Source of the DNA: JAJRWS01 sp039831705
GTDB lineage: Bacteria; Planctomycetota; Planctomycetia; Pirellulales; Lacipirellulaceae
Direction: 5' to 3'
DNA: 64,000 nucleotides
Assembly: GCA_039831705.1 (NCBI GenBank)
Contig: JBDOMT010000209.1
Span: 16,146-80,145 of the forward strand
The translations under genes were made by a program, and so were the position numbers. Within the stretch, counting starts at the first letter, position 1; every line of letters begins with the position of its first letter. The notes beneath the pieces are model-generated. The model did no database searches and was not told the origin of the DNA. It saw nothing but the letters and a program-made list of their open reading frames with translations. Of the stretch, positions 9,101 to 16,878 are shown one piece after another.

Positions 9101-9851
9101 TACGCGCTTCATCAATGAGAATATTGTCCACTTCGTCGACGATCGCATAGTTCAAGCGCCCTTGGGCTTGCTGATCTCGTTTGGGATAGCGATCATCATC
9201 ACGGGCTGCCATGCGCATATTGTCGCGCAGATAGTCAAACCCAAATTCGTTATTGGTACCGTAGGTAATATCACATGCATACGATTCTTGACGATCACCT
9301 GGCTCCATCCCACTTTGAATGTTTCCCACCGTCAGCCCCAGCCCTGTGTAAATCGGAGCCATCCATTCCATATCACGGCGTGCCAAGTAATCGTTGACCG
9401 TAATGATATGCACACCCTTACCTGAAATCGCATTGAGATACGCCGGCAACGTGGCCACCAAAGTCTTGCCTTCTCCTGTCACCATTTCGGCAATGTTGCC
9501 TTCATGCAGAATCATACCGCCCATCAACTGAACGTCGTAATGCCGCATCTCCAGAAACCGACGCCCCGCTTCCCGGCATACCGCAAACGCTTCAACCAGC
9601 AAGTCGGCAAGCGTTTCTCCTGCCTCAAGACGCTCACGAAACAGGAGCGTCTCCGCCCGGAGTTGCTCATCGTCCATGACCTCATACTTGGATTCCAAGG
9701 CATTGATGGCCGCCACTTTTGGCTGCAATCGTTTGAGGTAGCGCGCATTGGCAGAGCCAAACAGCGTGGTAATCGCTTTCTCAAAGCCGCCAAGGATACC
9801 ATTTCCAATGCCGGCTAAAACTTCCCAGATTCGTTCCAATACTTCCATCAT
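6159..9851 (-). CDS. secA: Preprotein translocase ATPase SecA (enlarged)
   Basis: SecA is the cytoplasmic motor that pushes unfolded preproteins through SecYEG. Motifs appear in order: Walker A-like MVTGEGKTL, YGTNNEFGFDYLRDNM, VDEVDNILIDEARTPLIISG, the preprotein cross-linking region ending MTGTALTEAGEFWKIY, TNMAGRGTDIVLGG and LQLRGRCGRQGDPGSS. The C-terminus ends in a zinc-binding SEC-C motif (CPCGSGKKYKNCC). At 1230 residues it is about 330 longer than the E. coli protein. Extra sequence sits before the second nucleotide-binding domain (around YTTIEMKNGELIVGM) and in the helical scaffold/wing part between the LEYDEVMDEQRKRVY and SLLLQILDSGWKEHLL motifs. Two ATGs in a row leave the start ambiguous by one codon. 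Confidence 0.97.
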   Translation of the reverse strand: MMEVLERIWEVLAGIGNGILGGFEKAITTLFGSANARYLKRLQPKVAAINALESKYEVMDDEQLRAETLLFRERLEAGETLADLLVEAFAVCREAGRRFLEMRHYDVQLMGGMILHEGNIAEMVTGEGKTLVATLPAYLNAISGKGVHIITVNDYLARRDMEWMAPIYTGLGLTVGNIQSGMEPGDRQESYACDITYGTNNEFGFDYLRDNMRMAARDDDRYPKRDQQAQGRLNYAIVDEVDNILIDEARTPLIISGPARDDISKYVQADKISRQLKLGTHFEVKEKEHSAHLTDEGIRAAEKLAGVESFYTAGNMQWPHLIDNSLKAHHLYKLDVNYVIKQGGIVIVDEFTGRLMEGRQWSDGLHQAVEAKEGVQVKEENQTLATITLQNFFKLYNRISGMTGTALTEAGEFWKIYKLDVIGVPTNRPMQRTKYPDVIYRTEKEKYIAIADEIERISRYTTIEMKNGELIVGMLKREDEDSVTLDLLEGRKTESVPRNKIVQVENPGRPILVGTVSIEKSERISNLLNKRGVKHEVLNAKQHKREAEIVAQAGRENAVTIATNMAGRGTDIVLGGNPETMAWAGLQDKYPTRLEVPADEWDELVAKIERREKMKENGGRVKELGGLHIIGTERHESRRIDLQLRGRCGRQGDPGSSRFYLSLEDDLMRIFAGEWVKNVLTRFGMQEGEAIESKLVTRRLEGAQKKVEERNFEIRKNLLEYDEVMDEQRKRVYGYRQQILDGVNCRDLIMEMIANQIDDQLQLFLELEYGLESFATVAGNILGIELEQRDFRNLSYEDAERLARDSAYRMADTHVFDAIEENLPEEVEEEWNWSALAKWSNTRWGTNYRDRELKKIGRDQLGEQLIVKANEAIGKIELSECARFLDKNFGVETSSSWLREKFGIELGVDEMAKLEKSQFIELAHKKVQGAYDSRESEYPVLAGLYRFASHDRSGHKQGFQREELVEWAAHRFGAQLTMDDLRNKQRDEIHQMLLELSQHNNVRANQVAEEALERVEVLFAEAGPEVTLGQATSNNGQLDDLTQWLNQSCELADKKLDVELAKLDLQGARQRVSQLVEDKFRPEMRRMERSLLLQILDSGWKEHLLTMDHLRSSVGLRGYAQVDPKVEYKREGMKLFEGMWSSVGNYVTDLIFKMEQLDEGFVGSTWVESSAIHEEAPSTSEIAQQQQTAIEGSGSQQKIEPIRNRQEKVGRNQPCPCGSGKKYKNCCMKS

Positions 9852-9871
9852 TCGCTCGTAATGTGGCTGCA

Positions 9872-9946
9872 GCGCGTGTCCCTACGAAAAGTCACTACGA
9901 AACGCCCCTGCGAAATGCCCCTACGAAATGAGCGAGCGCAGGACTA
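9872..9946. repeat. Short degenerate tandem repeat upstream of secA
   Basis: Variants of CCCCTACGAAATG recur four times at roughly 13-16 base spacing in the secA leader region. No other feature is visible between 9852 and 10048. Confidence 0.6.
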
Positions 9947-10048
9947 CTGAAATTTGGCGCAACAGCAATGCAGCAAAAAGCTTACACCGTTTTGGCAAAC
10001 TGGTCAAGGTAGGCTGGCCGTGGGTACTGGGGCACTCGCTACCGCCCC

Positions 10049-11176
10049 TCACCGCTGCAAGATGGGCAGATAATTGTTGGGGACTTGCAAGATGATACAA
10101 GCCATAGCAGTACCATATTCTGAGCAGATCGCATCGCCCCAGGAACCATCGGCCAACTGTCGCGTAAGTAGTTGATTACGAATGGCCGGGTACCAAGTGA
10201 GCCAACGTTCTTCTCCTGCATGCCACATAGCTTGTACGGCGTAATAATGACCATAGAAATAATACGGTGTGCGTAGACGTACTTTCGAATGGGCTGATGT
10301 TGGATCGGGAAGAAATTCATCTAAATAGGACAGGCCTTGGCTCAACTCTTTGCCCATGTAGATGCCCCCATTGGTGTAGGCCACAACACCCGCAGCCGAA
10401 CGGGCAAACTGACTGCCCCCACGGATTGGGGCATTGGTTGCCGCTGCCGAAGGAGCCTCTCCAGATCTCATGTAACGAAATCCACCATCGACATTCTGAC
10501 ATGCTTTCACATAGCCCAAGGCCTGATCGATCGTTTTTTTGGGAACTGCAAATCCCGTATTACGGGCAGCCCGTAAGGCCATCACCTGGCAAACGGTGAC
10601 CGACAAGTCGGCATCTTGTGGCCGAGGCTGATAACGCCACCCTCCTTCATCATTCTGTGTCCGAATGATCAGCCCAACCGCATCGGACAATCGATCGCGC
10701 AAGTCTTTACGCATGCTCATTCCGTAGGTTTCACATAAAAACAATGTCGCAAACCCATGGCCATACATGGGACCCCGCTCAGACTCTGTAGGCGCACTGA
10801 TCAAGCCGTTGTCGCTAATATTTGCCAGCAGATAGTTCATGCACTTATCAATGGCATCGCCATACGGCCCACGTCCAGGTGTGCTGCCGCTCGACAGATA
10901 AGCCAGACCCGCCAGACTGCATACCGCCACATTTCGCCGATAACCGTTGGTGCCAAAGGAACCATCCTCCAATTGTTGTCCAACCAGATAAGCAAGCCCT
11001 TCATCAATGGTCTGCTGCGTCTCATGGGTAATTAATTTTACCGGAACCATTTCTCTTGCCTGGCCTATGACACGCATGCATCGGGCGTAAAACCCAAGAC
11101 AACAACTGAGCACAATACACAACCTGAGGCTGCGCCAAAATAATGAACCACCTATCGTTTCGCGCACGCCCATCAT
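10049..11176 (-). CDS. Secreted QW-repeat (prenyltransferase/squalene cyclase-like) protein
   Basis: A 375-residue protein with an N-terminal signal segment (LRLCIVLSCCLGFYA) and at least four alpha/alpha-barrel QW-type repeats: GQQLEDGSFG, RTQNDEGGWRY, ACQNVDGGFRYM and TRQLADGSWGD. The repeats define the prenyltransferase/squalene oxidase superfamily, but I see no DxDD acid motif of squalene cyclases, so enzymatic cyclisation is not supported. It closes the moxR operon. The start at 11176 forms an ATGA overlap with the stop of the preceding gene, which implies translational coupling. The longer reading from 11332 only overlaps that gene. The role is unknown; a structural or ligand-binding role in the envelope is inference. 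Confidence 0.8.
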   Translation of the reverse strand: MMGVRETIGGSLFWRSLRLCIVLSCCLGFYARCMRVIGQAREMVPVKLITHETQQTIDEGLAYLVGQQLEDGSFGTNGYRRNVAVCSLAGLAYLSSGSTPGRGPYGDAIDKCMNYLLANISDNGLISAPTESERGPMYGHGFATLFLCETYGMSMRKDLRDRLSDAVGLIIRTQNDEGGWRYQPRPQDADLSVTVCQVMALRAARNTGFAVPKKTIDQALGYVKACQNVDGGFRYMRSGEAPSAAATNAPIRGGSQFARSAAGVVAYTNGGIYMGKELSQGLSYLDEFLPDPTSAHSKVRLRTPYYFYGHYYAVQAMWHAGEERWLTWYPAIRNQLLTRQLADGSWGDAICSEYGTAMACIILQVPNNYLPILQR

Positions 11177-14100
11177 GGTCCACTCCGTTGGGACTTGCGC
11201 GGGGCACCAGCGGTTGGCGGCGTGGCTAATGCATGAAAATAGGCGCCAATTTCCGACGCATATTGGGGTATAAATTCCGCACTCACTGGCTGCATTATCT
11301 GTTGTCGCTCTCGCTCCGGCAGCGCACCCCACAAATCGTCAACGAGCGATCCGATCGATGCAGGCAGCAAATGAGTGGTCGACTGAGAATTGGCAGGCCC
11401 TGAAGCGTGCGACGCTGGTGCCGATCCCGCCAGATCGCTGCTACGCGAATCATCTGGCTGCAGGTTCTCCAAACTGAAATTGCGCTCGGCGGATTGCTGC
11501 AACTGCGGTGAACTCTCTTGGGCTGTTTGGTTAGGCTGGTTACCCGCAAGTTGCGCGGCAAGCCTTTGCAACTGTTCCAACGCCTGTTGCTCGATTTCCA
11601 ACGCGCGACCCAAACGGTGTTGAGATAGTTGGTCGGCCGCCGCCTGCAACGTTGCCTGGATCGTATACCGGCGGGCTGCACGTGCCACACCGGACATTCG
11701 TCGAGCTGCCTCCAGCGATGCCTGAGTCCGGCTATCAGCAGCAGACTCCAATTGGGTAATCAGCCGATCTGTTCGCTGTGCTAATTGATGCTCCATGGCG
11801 ATCACCTGATCCCATAAGGCGGCTTGTTGCGAGGGGGATAGAGGGGTTCGGCCCGACCCAACCGCGGCAGGATCGGTCCCTATTTGTGAGGCCAGCCCTT
11901 GCCGATACTGTCGGATCAGCCGGCTCTGCCGGATCACTTGTCGTTGATCGTGTTCAAGTTGCTGCAACTGGTGCGTCAACTGATGGAGTGTATTCCAATG
12001 AGTCAGTTCTCTCAGCAAATGCTGCAACTGGCCGATCACGGCCTCTTGCTTTTGCAAAATCTCAACCCGTCTCGTGGTGTACGAAGAAGGAACTGGCGTG
12101 CGAGGGTCTGACGGTTGGTTCGCATCGTCGGCTGGCGTAAAGGAAATCGACAACAGCAGATAATGCATACTCGTTTCAATGCCAGGAAGCACCGACCGAG
12201 CCAGATCGGTCAAATCGGATTGCAGCCAGTCCAATAATCGATCGGACTCCGGATCGACCAATGGGTTTTGATTTAACATAAGCAGCAACTCATCGACCAA
12301 TTGCACGGCCCCTCGGCGATGGCGAAGTTCATTGGGCCTGTCTAACCACTGGGCAACCTGCCGTTGCCAGACCAGCATTTCCGCTGAATCCGATTCACTA
12401 CGAGTCTCGACATACGGCAGCGTTTCGGCCAGAAGTCGATCATGCACTGTCTGTTGAGTTTCCAACGCGTTGGTAAGGCGATTGACAAGCAATGCCTGAC
12501 GTTGCTGCACAACACTTAACCAGGCCGATTGCGATATTACATGCAGACGCAATGGCCTGGCGGTTAGCCCTAATTGCGAAGCACGTTTTCCTGCGCGGGT
12601 AAAAAAATCACGAGCCTGCGCCTGAACAAGTAGTGTTTGTCCCGACTGGTAACCTCGACCGGCCAGATCGAGTGTCGCCGGGAGCTCCAGAACGGTTGTC
12701 TGCTCCTGCGAAGTGAAAGCAGAAGCATGATCAGATTGGGGAAACAACACCTGAAGATTCTCCTCTTGCACTAGCGCAGTTTCAACCAACTGACATGTGA
12801 GCGCTACTTCACTCAACCCATGGTCGTCGGTAGCACGTACAATCAGCTTAACTTGCGCCTCGGCGACCACCGTCAGATCGTCAACCGGTTCGATCCATTC
12901 GACATGCGGTGGCATGTCGGCGGCAACTTCCAGCGACAAAGAATGCTGGGCACATGTGGTCCAACCATCTTGAGTCGTCAGTTCTAACCGATACTGTCCA
13001 CTTTCGTGAGCAGCCCACACACGGCTCTCATCTTGTAGAGAACCGATACGAAATGACTGGCCATCGTCGTCTATCTGGCCTTTGAAGGAAAGCTCTTGAC
13101 TCTCAGTAGAATTCCTTCTTTTCCTGGGGGATGTCTCTCGTTCCTTGTAGGACATCTCTCGCTGTGGCTGCTCCGGTTGCTGCCGCAGAAGCCGAATCTC
13201 GGCCAAAGGCACACTCGCCTTTCCCACAACCTCCAACCTTGAACCGGCTAGAATTCGATAGGCTGAATTTCTATACGCTCGATTTTGGTAGAAGGGTACG
13301 AGGTTCGTTGCCGCGTGCCCCGTATAGCCGGGTGGCCGGACCTTGACCTGTAGTGATTCCATCCGGGGCTGCGCAACCACTTGTACCGAATGCCACGGCA
13401 TGTCTCGATCGTCACCCCCGGTGACCCTAAACTCCAATGGAGAAGTCGCGACCAACCTGCGTACCATCATCGCTTGACCGGTACGGACCATAGATTCCAC
13501 TGTTTCTTGCCCGAGAGGTGAAGCCTGCAAATTCGAACTACGTTGCAAATTCGAGCTGCGCAGCGGGCGATAGTGAATCCAAACGTCGGCAGGCAGTTTA
13601 CCTCGCAAATTTCGCACCCGCACTTCAAACTCTTCACCCGCAACGACAAACTGGAGTGGATCGACCAATTGCAACTCCACACGACGTGGCCACTGGTCTT
13701 GACCCAATGGATGAAACAGCCGGGCAACTCCAATCTGCAAAGTCTGTGGGACTAACACGGCAACGCTTCCAACCAGGAAGACCACCACTCCCAGGACCAA
13801 GAGGGCACGCCTCAGTTGGCGTTTGGGCATAAGCAGATCCCAATTCACCTCTTCGACTTCATGGGCCACACGCAATTTCACCGCCCGCCTGAGTGCTGCC
13901 GAACCATGCGTTACGGCCAGAGAGTGATCACCCCGATTTTCATTTTCTTCAAGTTTGGAAAACTGAACCGCACTGGCAAGTCGGTCGCCCAGTTCGGGAT
14001 AAAAGCTTTCCAGTTGCAAGGCCACATGCAATGGCAAAATCTTGGGTAAACCTGTCAGCAGACGCCCAATTGCCCACAGTCCACTACCCAACAGTGTGGC

Positions 14101-14268
14101 GGTTGCTAACAACCTAAGAACGGACCAGCGAAAGCCCAAGATAAAGTCACCCATTATCAGCACACTTGCCACCAAAATCACCATGACCAGAACCCAACAA
14201 ATTCCCACAATCGCACGCCGCCAAGTCAGGCGACGACATGTTCGATCGAGTTGATTGAGGTACGACAT
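11173..14268 (-). CDS. DUF4175-like multi-domain membrane protein
   Basis: About 1031 residues. Three hydrophobic helices lie near the N-terminus (residues 20-45, 55-80 and 150-180), with a predicted cytoplasmic stretch between the second and third. A long extracytoplasmic part follows with Ig-like strands (PPHVEWIEPVDDLTVVAEAQ, then DDHGLSEVALTC). The C-terminal third is Gln-rich and predicted coiled coil (LQQLEHDQRQVIRQSRLIR). This plan matches the large DUF4175/TIGR02302-like proteins found beside DUF58/VWA genes. I prefer ATG 14268 over 14352 because the upstream leader encodes a simple repeat of GAGTGTG; neither start has a clear ribosome site. It overlaps the next gene by ATGA. Small in-frame duplications occur near 13526 and 13250. 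Function is unknown. Confidence 0.75.
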   Translation of the reverse strand: MSYLNQLDRTCRRLTWRRAIVGICWVLVMVILVASVLIMGDFILGFRWSVLRLLATATLLGSGLWAIGRLLTGLPKILPLHVALQLESFYPELGDRLASAVQFSKLEENENRGDHSLAVTHGSAALRRAVKLRVAHEVEEVNWDLLMPKRQLRRALLVLGVVVFLVGSVAVLVPQTLQIGVARLFHPLGQDQWPRRVELQLVDPLQFVVAGEEFEVRVRNLRGKLPADVWIHYRPLRSSNLQRSSNLQASPLGQETVESMVRTGQAMMVRRLVATSPLEFRVTGGDDRDMPWHSVQVVAQPRMESLQVKVRPPGYTGHAATNLVPFYQNRAYRNSAYRILAGSRLEVVGKASVPLAEIRLLRQQPEQPQREMSYKERETSPRKRRNSTESQELSFKGQIDDDGQSFRIGSLQDESRVWAAHESGQYRLELTTQDGWTTCAQHSLSLEVAADMPPHVEWIEPVDDLTVVAEAQVKLIVRATDDHGLSEVALTCQLVETALVQEENLQVLFPQSDHASAFTSQEQTTVLELPATLDLAGRGYQSGQTLLVQAQARDFFTRAGKRASQLGLTARPLRLHVISQSAWLSVVQQRQALLVNRLTNALETQQTVHDRLLAETLPYVETRSESDSAEMLVWQRQVAQWLDRPNELRHRRGAVQLVDELLLMLNQNPLVDPESDRLLDWLQSDLTDLARSVLPGIETSMHYLLLSISFTPADDANQPSDPRTPVPSSYTTRRVEILQKQEAVIGQLQHLLRELTHWNTLHQLTHQLQQLEHDQRQVIRQSRLIRQYRQGLASQIGTDPAAVGSGRTPLSPSQQAALWDQVIAMEHQLAQRTDRLITQLESAADSRTQASLEAARRMSGVARAARRYTIQATLQAAADQLSQHRLGRALEIEQQALEQLQRLAAQLAGNQPNQTAQESSPQLQQSAERNFSLENLQPDDSRSSDLAGSAPASHASGPANSQSTTHLLPASIGSLVDDLWGALPERERQQIMQPVSAEFIPQYASEIGAYFHALATPPTAGAPRKSQRSGP

Positions 14269-14352
14269 TGGAGTGTGGAGTGTGGAGTGTGGAAAGTAAT
14301 AGGAATTCGTATTTTGCATAGGCAGCGTAAATATTTTTTTCTCAACCCTCAA

Positions 14353-16878
14353 CTACAACAGTCCCCTACGTCGCCGCAGGATCCATTCGGTGGCGAGTAA
14401 TCCTACCAATAGCCCTATCACCGTATGGATACCTGCCAAACGGTAGGGTGGATAGTGTTCCCACGGAACGAGGTGCGCGGGCGGCAACTCCTCGGGCAAG
14501 CGGACAGCCGCTTGCAAGGTATAGGCTTTACCATGAGTTTCGCGAGCTGCTGTCAACAAAGTCTGTCGATCGACCGCTAGCCGGGCCAACTCCCAGGGGG
14601 GCGCATTGACCTTGAATCGTACCGTGGCCTGTGGCTTGAGGGAACTGCGCTCGGACGGATACCGATCGGCGTGTACTTCGGGATGCTCCGCATGAATATC
14701 GGCCTTCACCAAAGTGGGAAGCCAATGCAGTTGATGTTCACCAACTGGCAACTGACGCAGCGTAGTTTCAAATAGTCCGCGCCGATCCCTGCGCCGCTGC
14801 AATTCCAAGGACCGACCGGTTTGGGCAGAACTTTCCCATTGCAACACCAATGGCCCCTCGGCAGGCGCTTGAGTCGGATCGTGAAACTGTGCTCGTACGT
14901 GCACCACCGTCCCGAGTTGATACACTTGGGCATCGGTTTTCAGCCATAGACCCGAGGCACGATCCACCAGTTTTCCACGTGCTAAACGGCGTACGGCCTG
15001 TCCCCAATAACGGGCAAAGATGTGGTCATCCGTTCGGTAACGCATCCGCCAGCTCTCATCGGTCAAGTGCATCATGACTTCGCCAGCGCCAACAAATTGC
15101 CGTACTACGACCGGCCATCGATCCGCGGCAGTGAGAGAAGCCACCTCCACCAGTCGCTGGGCACCCGGTTTCAACTGCGCGGTTTCCCATATCCAGGAGA
15201 ACGATGGGAGTTCGTTCCACACTGCTTGCGAAGCGGCAGGCGTACTACCTAATTGAAGGGCCAAATCACGAATTCCCTCGACGGTGGGTATCAAGGCATA
15301 GGTTCCAACCCTGCCTGCACCCTCGTAGGTTTGAATCGGCAATAGCACGTTCAACTCAGAATTAGCCCGGTACGCCCGTGGCATATATCGGGGCCCCGCC
15401 AGCAAGGCCAGGCCACCGCCCTGCTCGTTCACCCAATGGAACAAACGGGGCCAAAACGAACGCGGAATCAGTTCGGGATCGACATCTCCCCAAATCACTA
15501 CATCGTAAGCCAACAATTCCTGTTCCGCCAACGGAAAGTGTGAAAGGGCTGCCGCATCGACGGCTGCAAATTGACGATCTGCCTGTTGCAACCAAACACT
15601 TGCCTTCAGGGCCGGATCGCGTCGAAGCATTTGCTTGAGCGCTCGAAATTCATAGCTGGGCCCCGACTGAACCAACAGTACGCGAATGGGTTCATCATGC
15701 ACTTGCACTGTCAACAACTGGCGATTGTTCTCCAAATTTGTTTCCGCAGAAACGAATGAGGACGTATGAGTTGGCCGTGGCGCTGTCGGCAGTAGCTTGA
15801 TTTGCATTTCCAGAGAAAGTTTTCCCGCCTCAGGAGGACGAGTCTGCAATCGCACCTGCTTACCTTCACCAGTCGGAGGAAGCCCGATAGTTGTTTGATC
15901 GAGAATCTGACCGCTTGCCGTATCACGAAGTATCACCTCCGCCGACTGGCCTCTCAGGGCCACTGCGCGGACAACCGTTTCAACCGACAAGGAATCGCCC
16001 AGAAATAAAGTTTCCGCAGCAACTGGTCGGCCGAGTGCCACATCGGCCAATGGTTGCTCACTACCAACCGCGACCGTATAAATCGGAACCCCCTGATTGC
16101 GTGCATGCACCGCAGTTGCTACTAAGGTCTCGCCGCGGGTGCCGACACCATCGCTCAACAAGACAATCGCTGCGGGGCTGGCTCCCATCGGACCAGCTCT
16201 GGGGATACCCGTATCTGGCATTCGTTGCAGAGCAAAATCGATCACGTCTCCCAGGCGGGTCGCAGCCGGATGCCGTGGGTCTGAATTTCCTTCATCCGGA
16301 GATAATACATCTGCTGGAAGCAAATCGCGCAATAGTTCGTTGAGACCCTGGGTACCGGTCGGCTCCAGTCGACGAAATTTCTCATCGAAAACCACCAGCT
16401 CCACATGGTAGTATTCCTCAAGACGTTGCAGACATGAGGGCTGGCCTGCCAACAGGTATTGAACTATGCGGGCGAAACGACTTGATCCGGTCGACCTCAT
16501 TGTGGATGGATCGGTCTGCCAGGCAGGCTGCAACATTTGCTGACCATTTTGCTCTGGAATAACCTGCATCGGATCGATGTGATTCATACTCGCCGATCGA
16601 TCGACCAGCAAGGCCAAAGCCGGTTTTCCCATTCGGGTGCGCTCGATGGTTGGATCAACCCACAACACTATCAACAGCCCCAGAACCCCCAGGCGAATCA
16701 CCGTCAGAACCACTACGCGTTTCATTCGACTCTGCCCAAGGGCATCTTGACTGGCTACTTTTTTGTATTCTAGTGCATAAAAAAACACAACCCATGCTAA
16801 AACAGCGACCAGCCCCAACACCAAGAGCCAAGAGGAAACGAACCTCGACCAGTGAATTTGCCACTGAACAAACATCAT
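14353..16878 (-). CDS. VWA-domain membrane protein
   Basis: An 841-residue protein with two N-terminal membrane helices (WLLVLGLVAVLAWVVFFY and TVIRLGVLGLLIVLW). A von Willebrand A domain follows, with the metal site as LLVDRSASM and a later AIVLLSDGVGTRG strand. A glutamine amidotransferase-like Rossmann part (VRVLLVQSGPSYEFRALKQM) comes next, and a terminal helix ends RRRRGLL. Such proteins accompany MoxR ATPases and DUF58 proteins and are thought to form envelope-associated assemblies. ATG 16878 gives an ATGATG start overlapping the stop of the upstream gene by four bases, exactly as at the 11176 junction. The longer frame from 16911 would overlap that gene further. Confidence 0.82.
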   Translation of the reverse strand: MMFVQWQIHWSRFVSSWLLVLGLVAVLAWVVFFYALEYKKVASQDALGQSRMKRVVVLTVIRLGVLGLLIVLWVDPTIERTRMGKPALALLVDRSASMNHIDPMQVIPEQNGQQMLQPAWQTDPSTMRSTGSSRFARIVQYLLAGQPSCLQRLEEYYHVELVVFDEKFRRLEPTGTQGLNELLRDLLPADVLSPDEGNSDPRHPAATRLGDVIDFALQRMPDTGIPRAGPMGASPAAIVLLSDGVGTRGETLVATAVHARNQGVPIYTVAVGSEQPLADVALGRPVAAETLFLGDSLSVETVVRAVALRGQSAEVILRDTASGQILDQTTIGLPPTGEGKQVRLQTRPPEAGKLSLEMQIKLLPTAPRPTHTSSFVSAETNLENNRQLLTVQVHDEPIRVLLVQSGPSYEFRALKQMLRRDPALKASVWLQQADRQFAAVDAAALSHFPLAEQELLAYDVVIWGDVDPELIPRSFWPRLFHWVNEQGGGLALLAGPRYMPRAYRANSELNVLLPIQTYEGAGRVGTYALIPTVEGIRDLALQLGSTPAASQAVWNELPSFSWIWETAQLKPGAQRLVEVASLTAADRWPVVVRQFVGAGEVMMHLTDESWRMRYRTDDHIFARYWGQAVRRLARGKLVDRASGLWLKTDAQVYQLGTVVHVRAQFHDPTQAPAEGPLVLQWESSAQTGRSLELQRRRDRRGLFETTLRQLPVGEHQLHWLPTLVKADIHAEHPEVHADRYPSERSSLKPQATVRFKVNAPPWELARLAVDRQTLLTAARETHGKAYTLQAAVRLPEELPPAHLVPWEHYPPYRLAGIHTVIGLLVGLLATEWILRRRRGLL

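Noticed and set aside
10049..11176. Squalene-hopene cyclase
   Set aside because: QW-type repeats are present, but the protein is short, secreted and lacks the DxDD catalytic motif.
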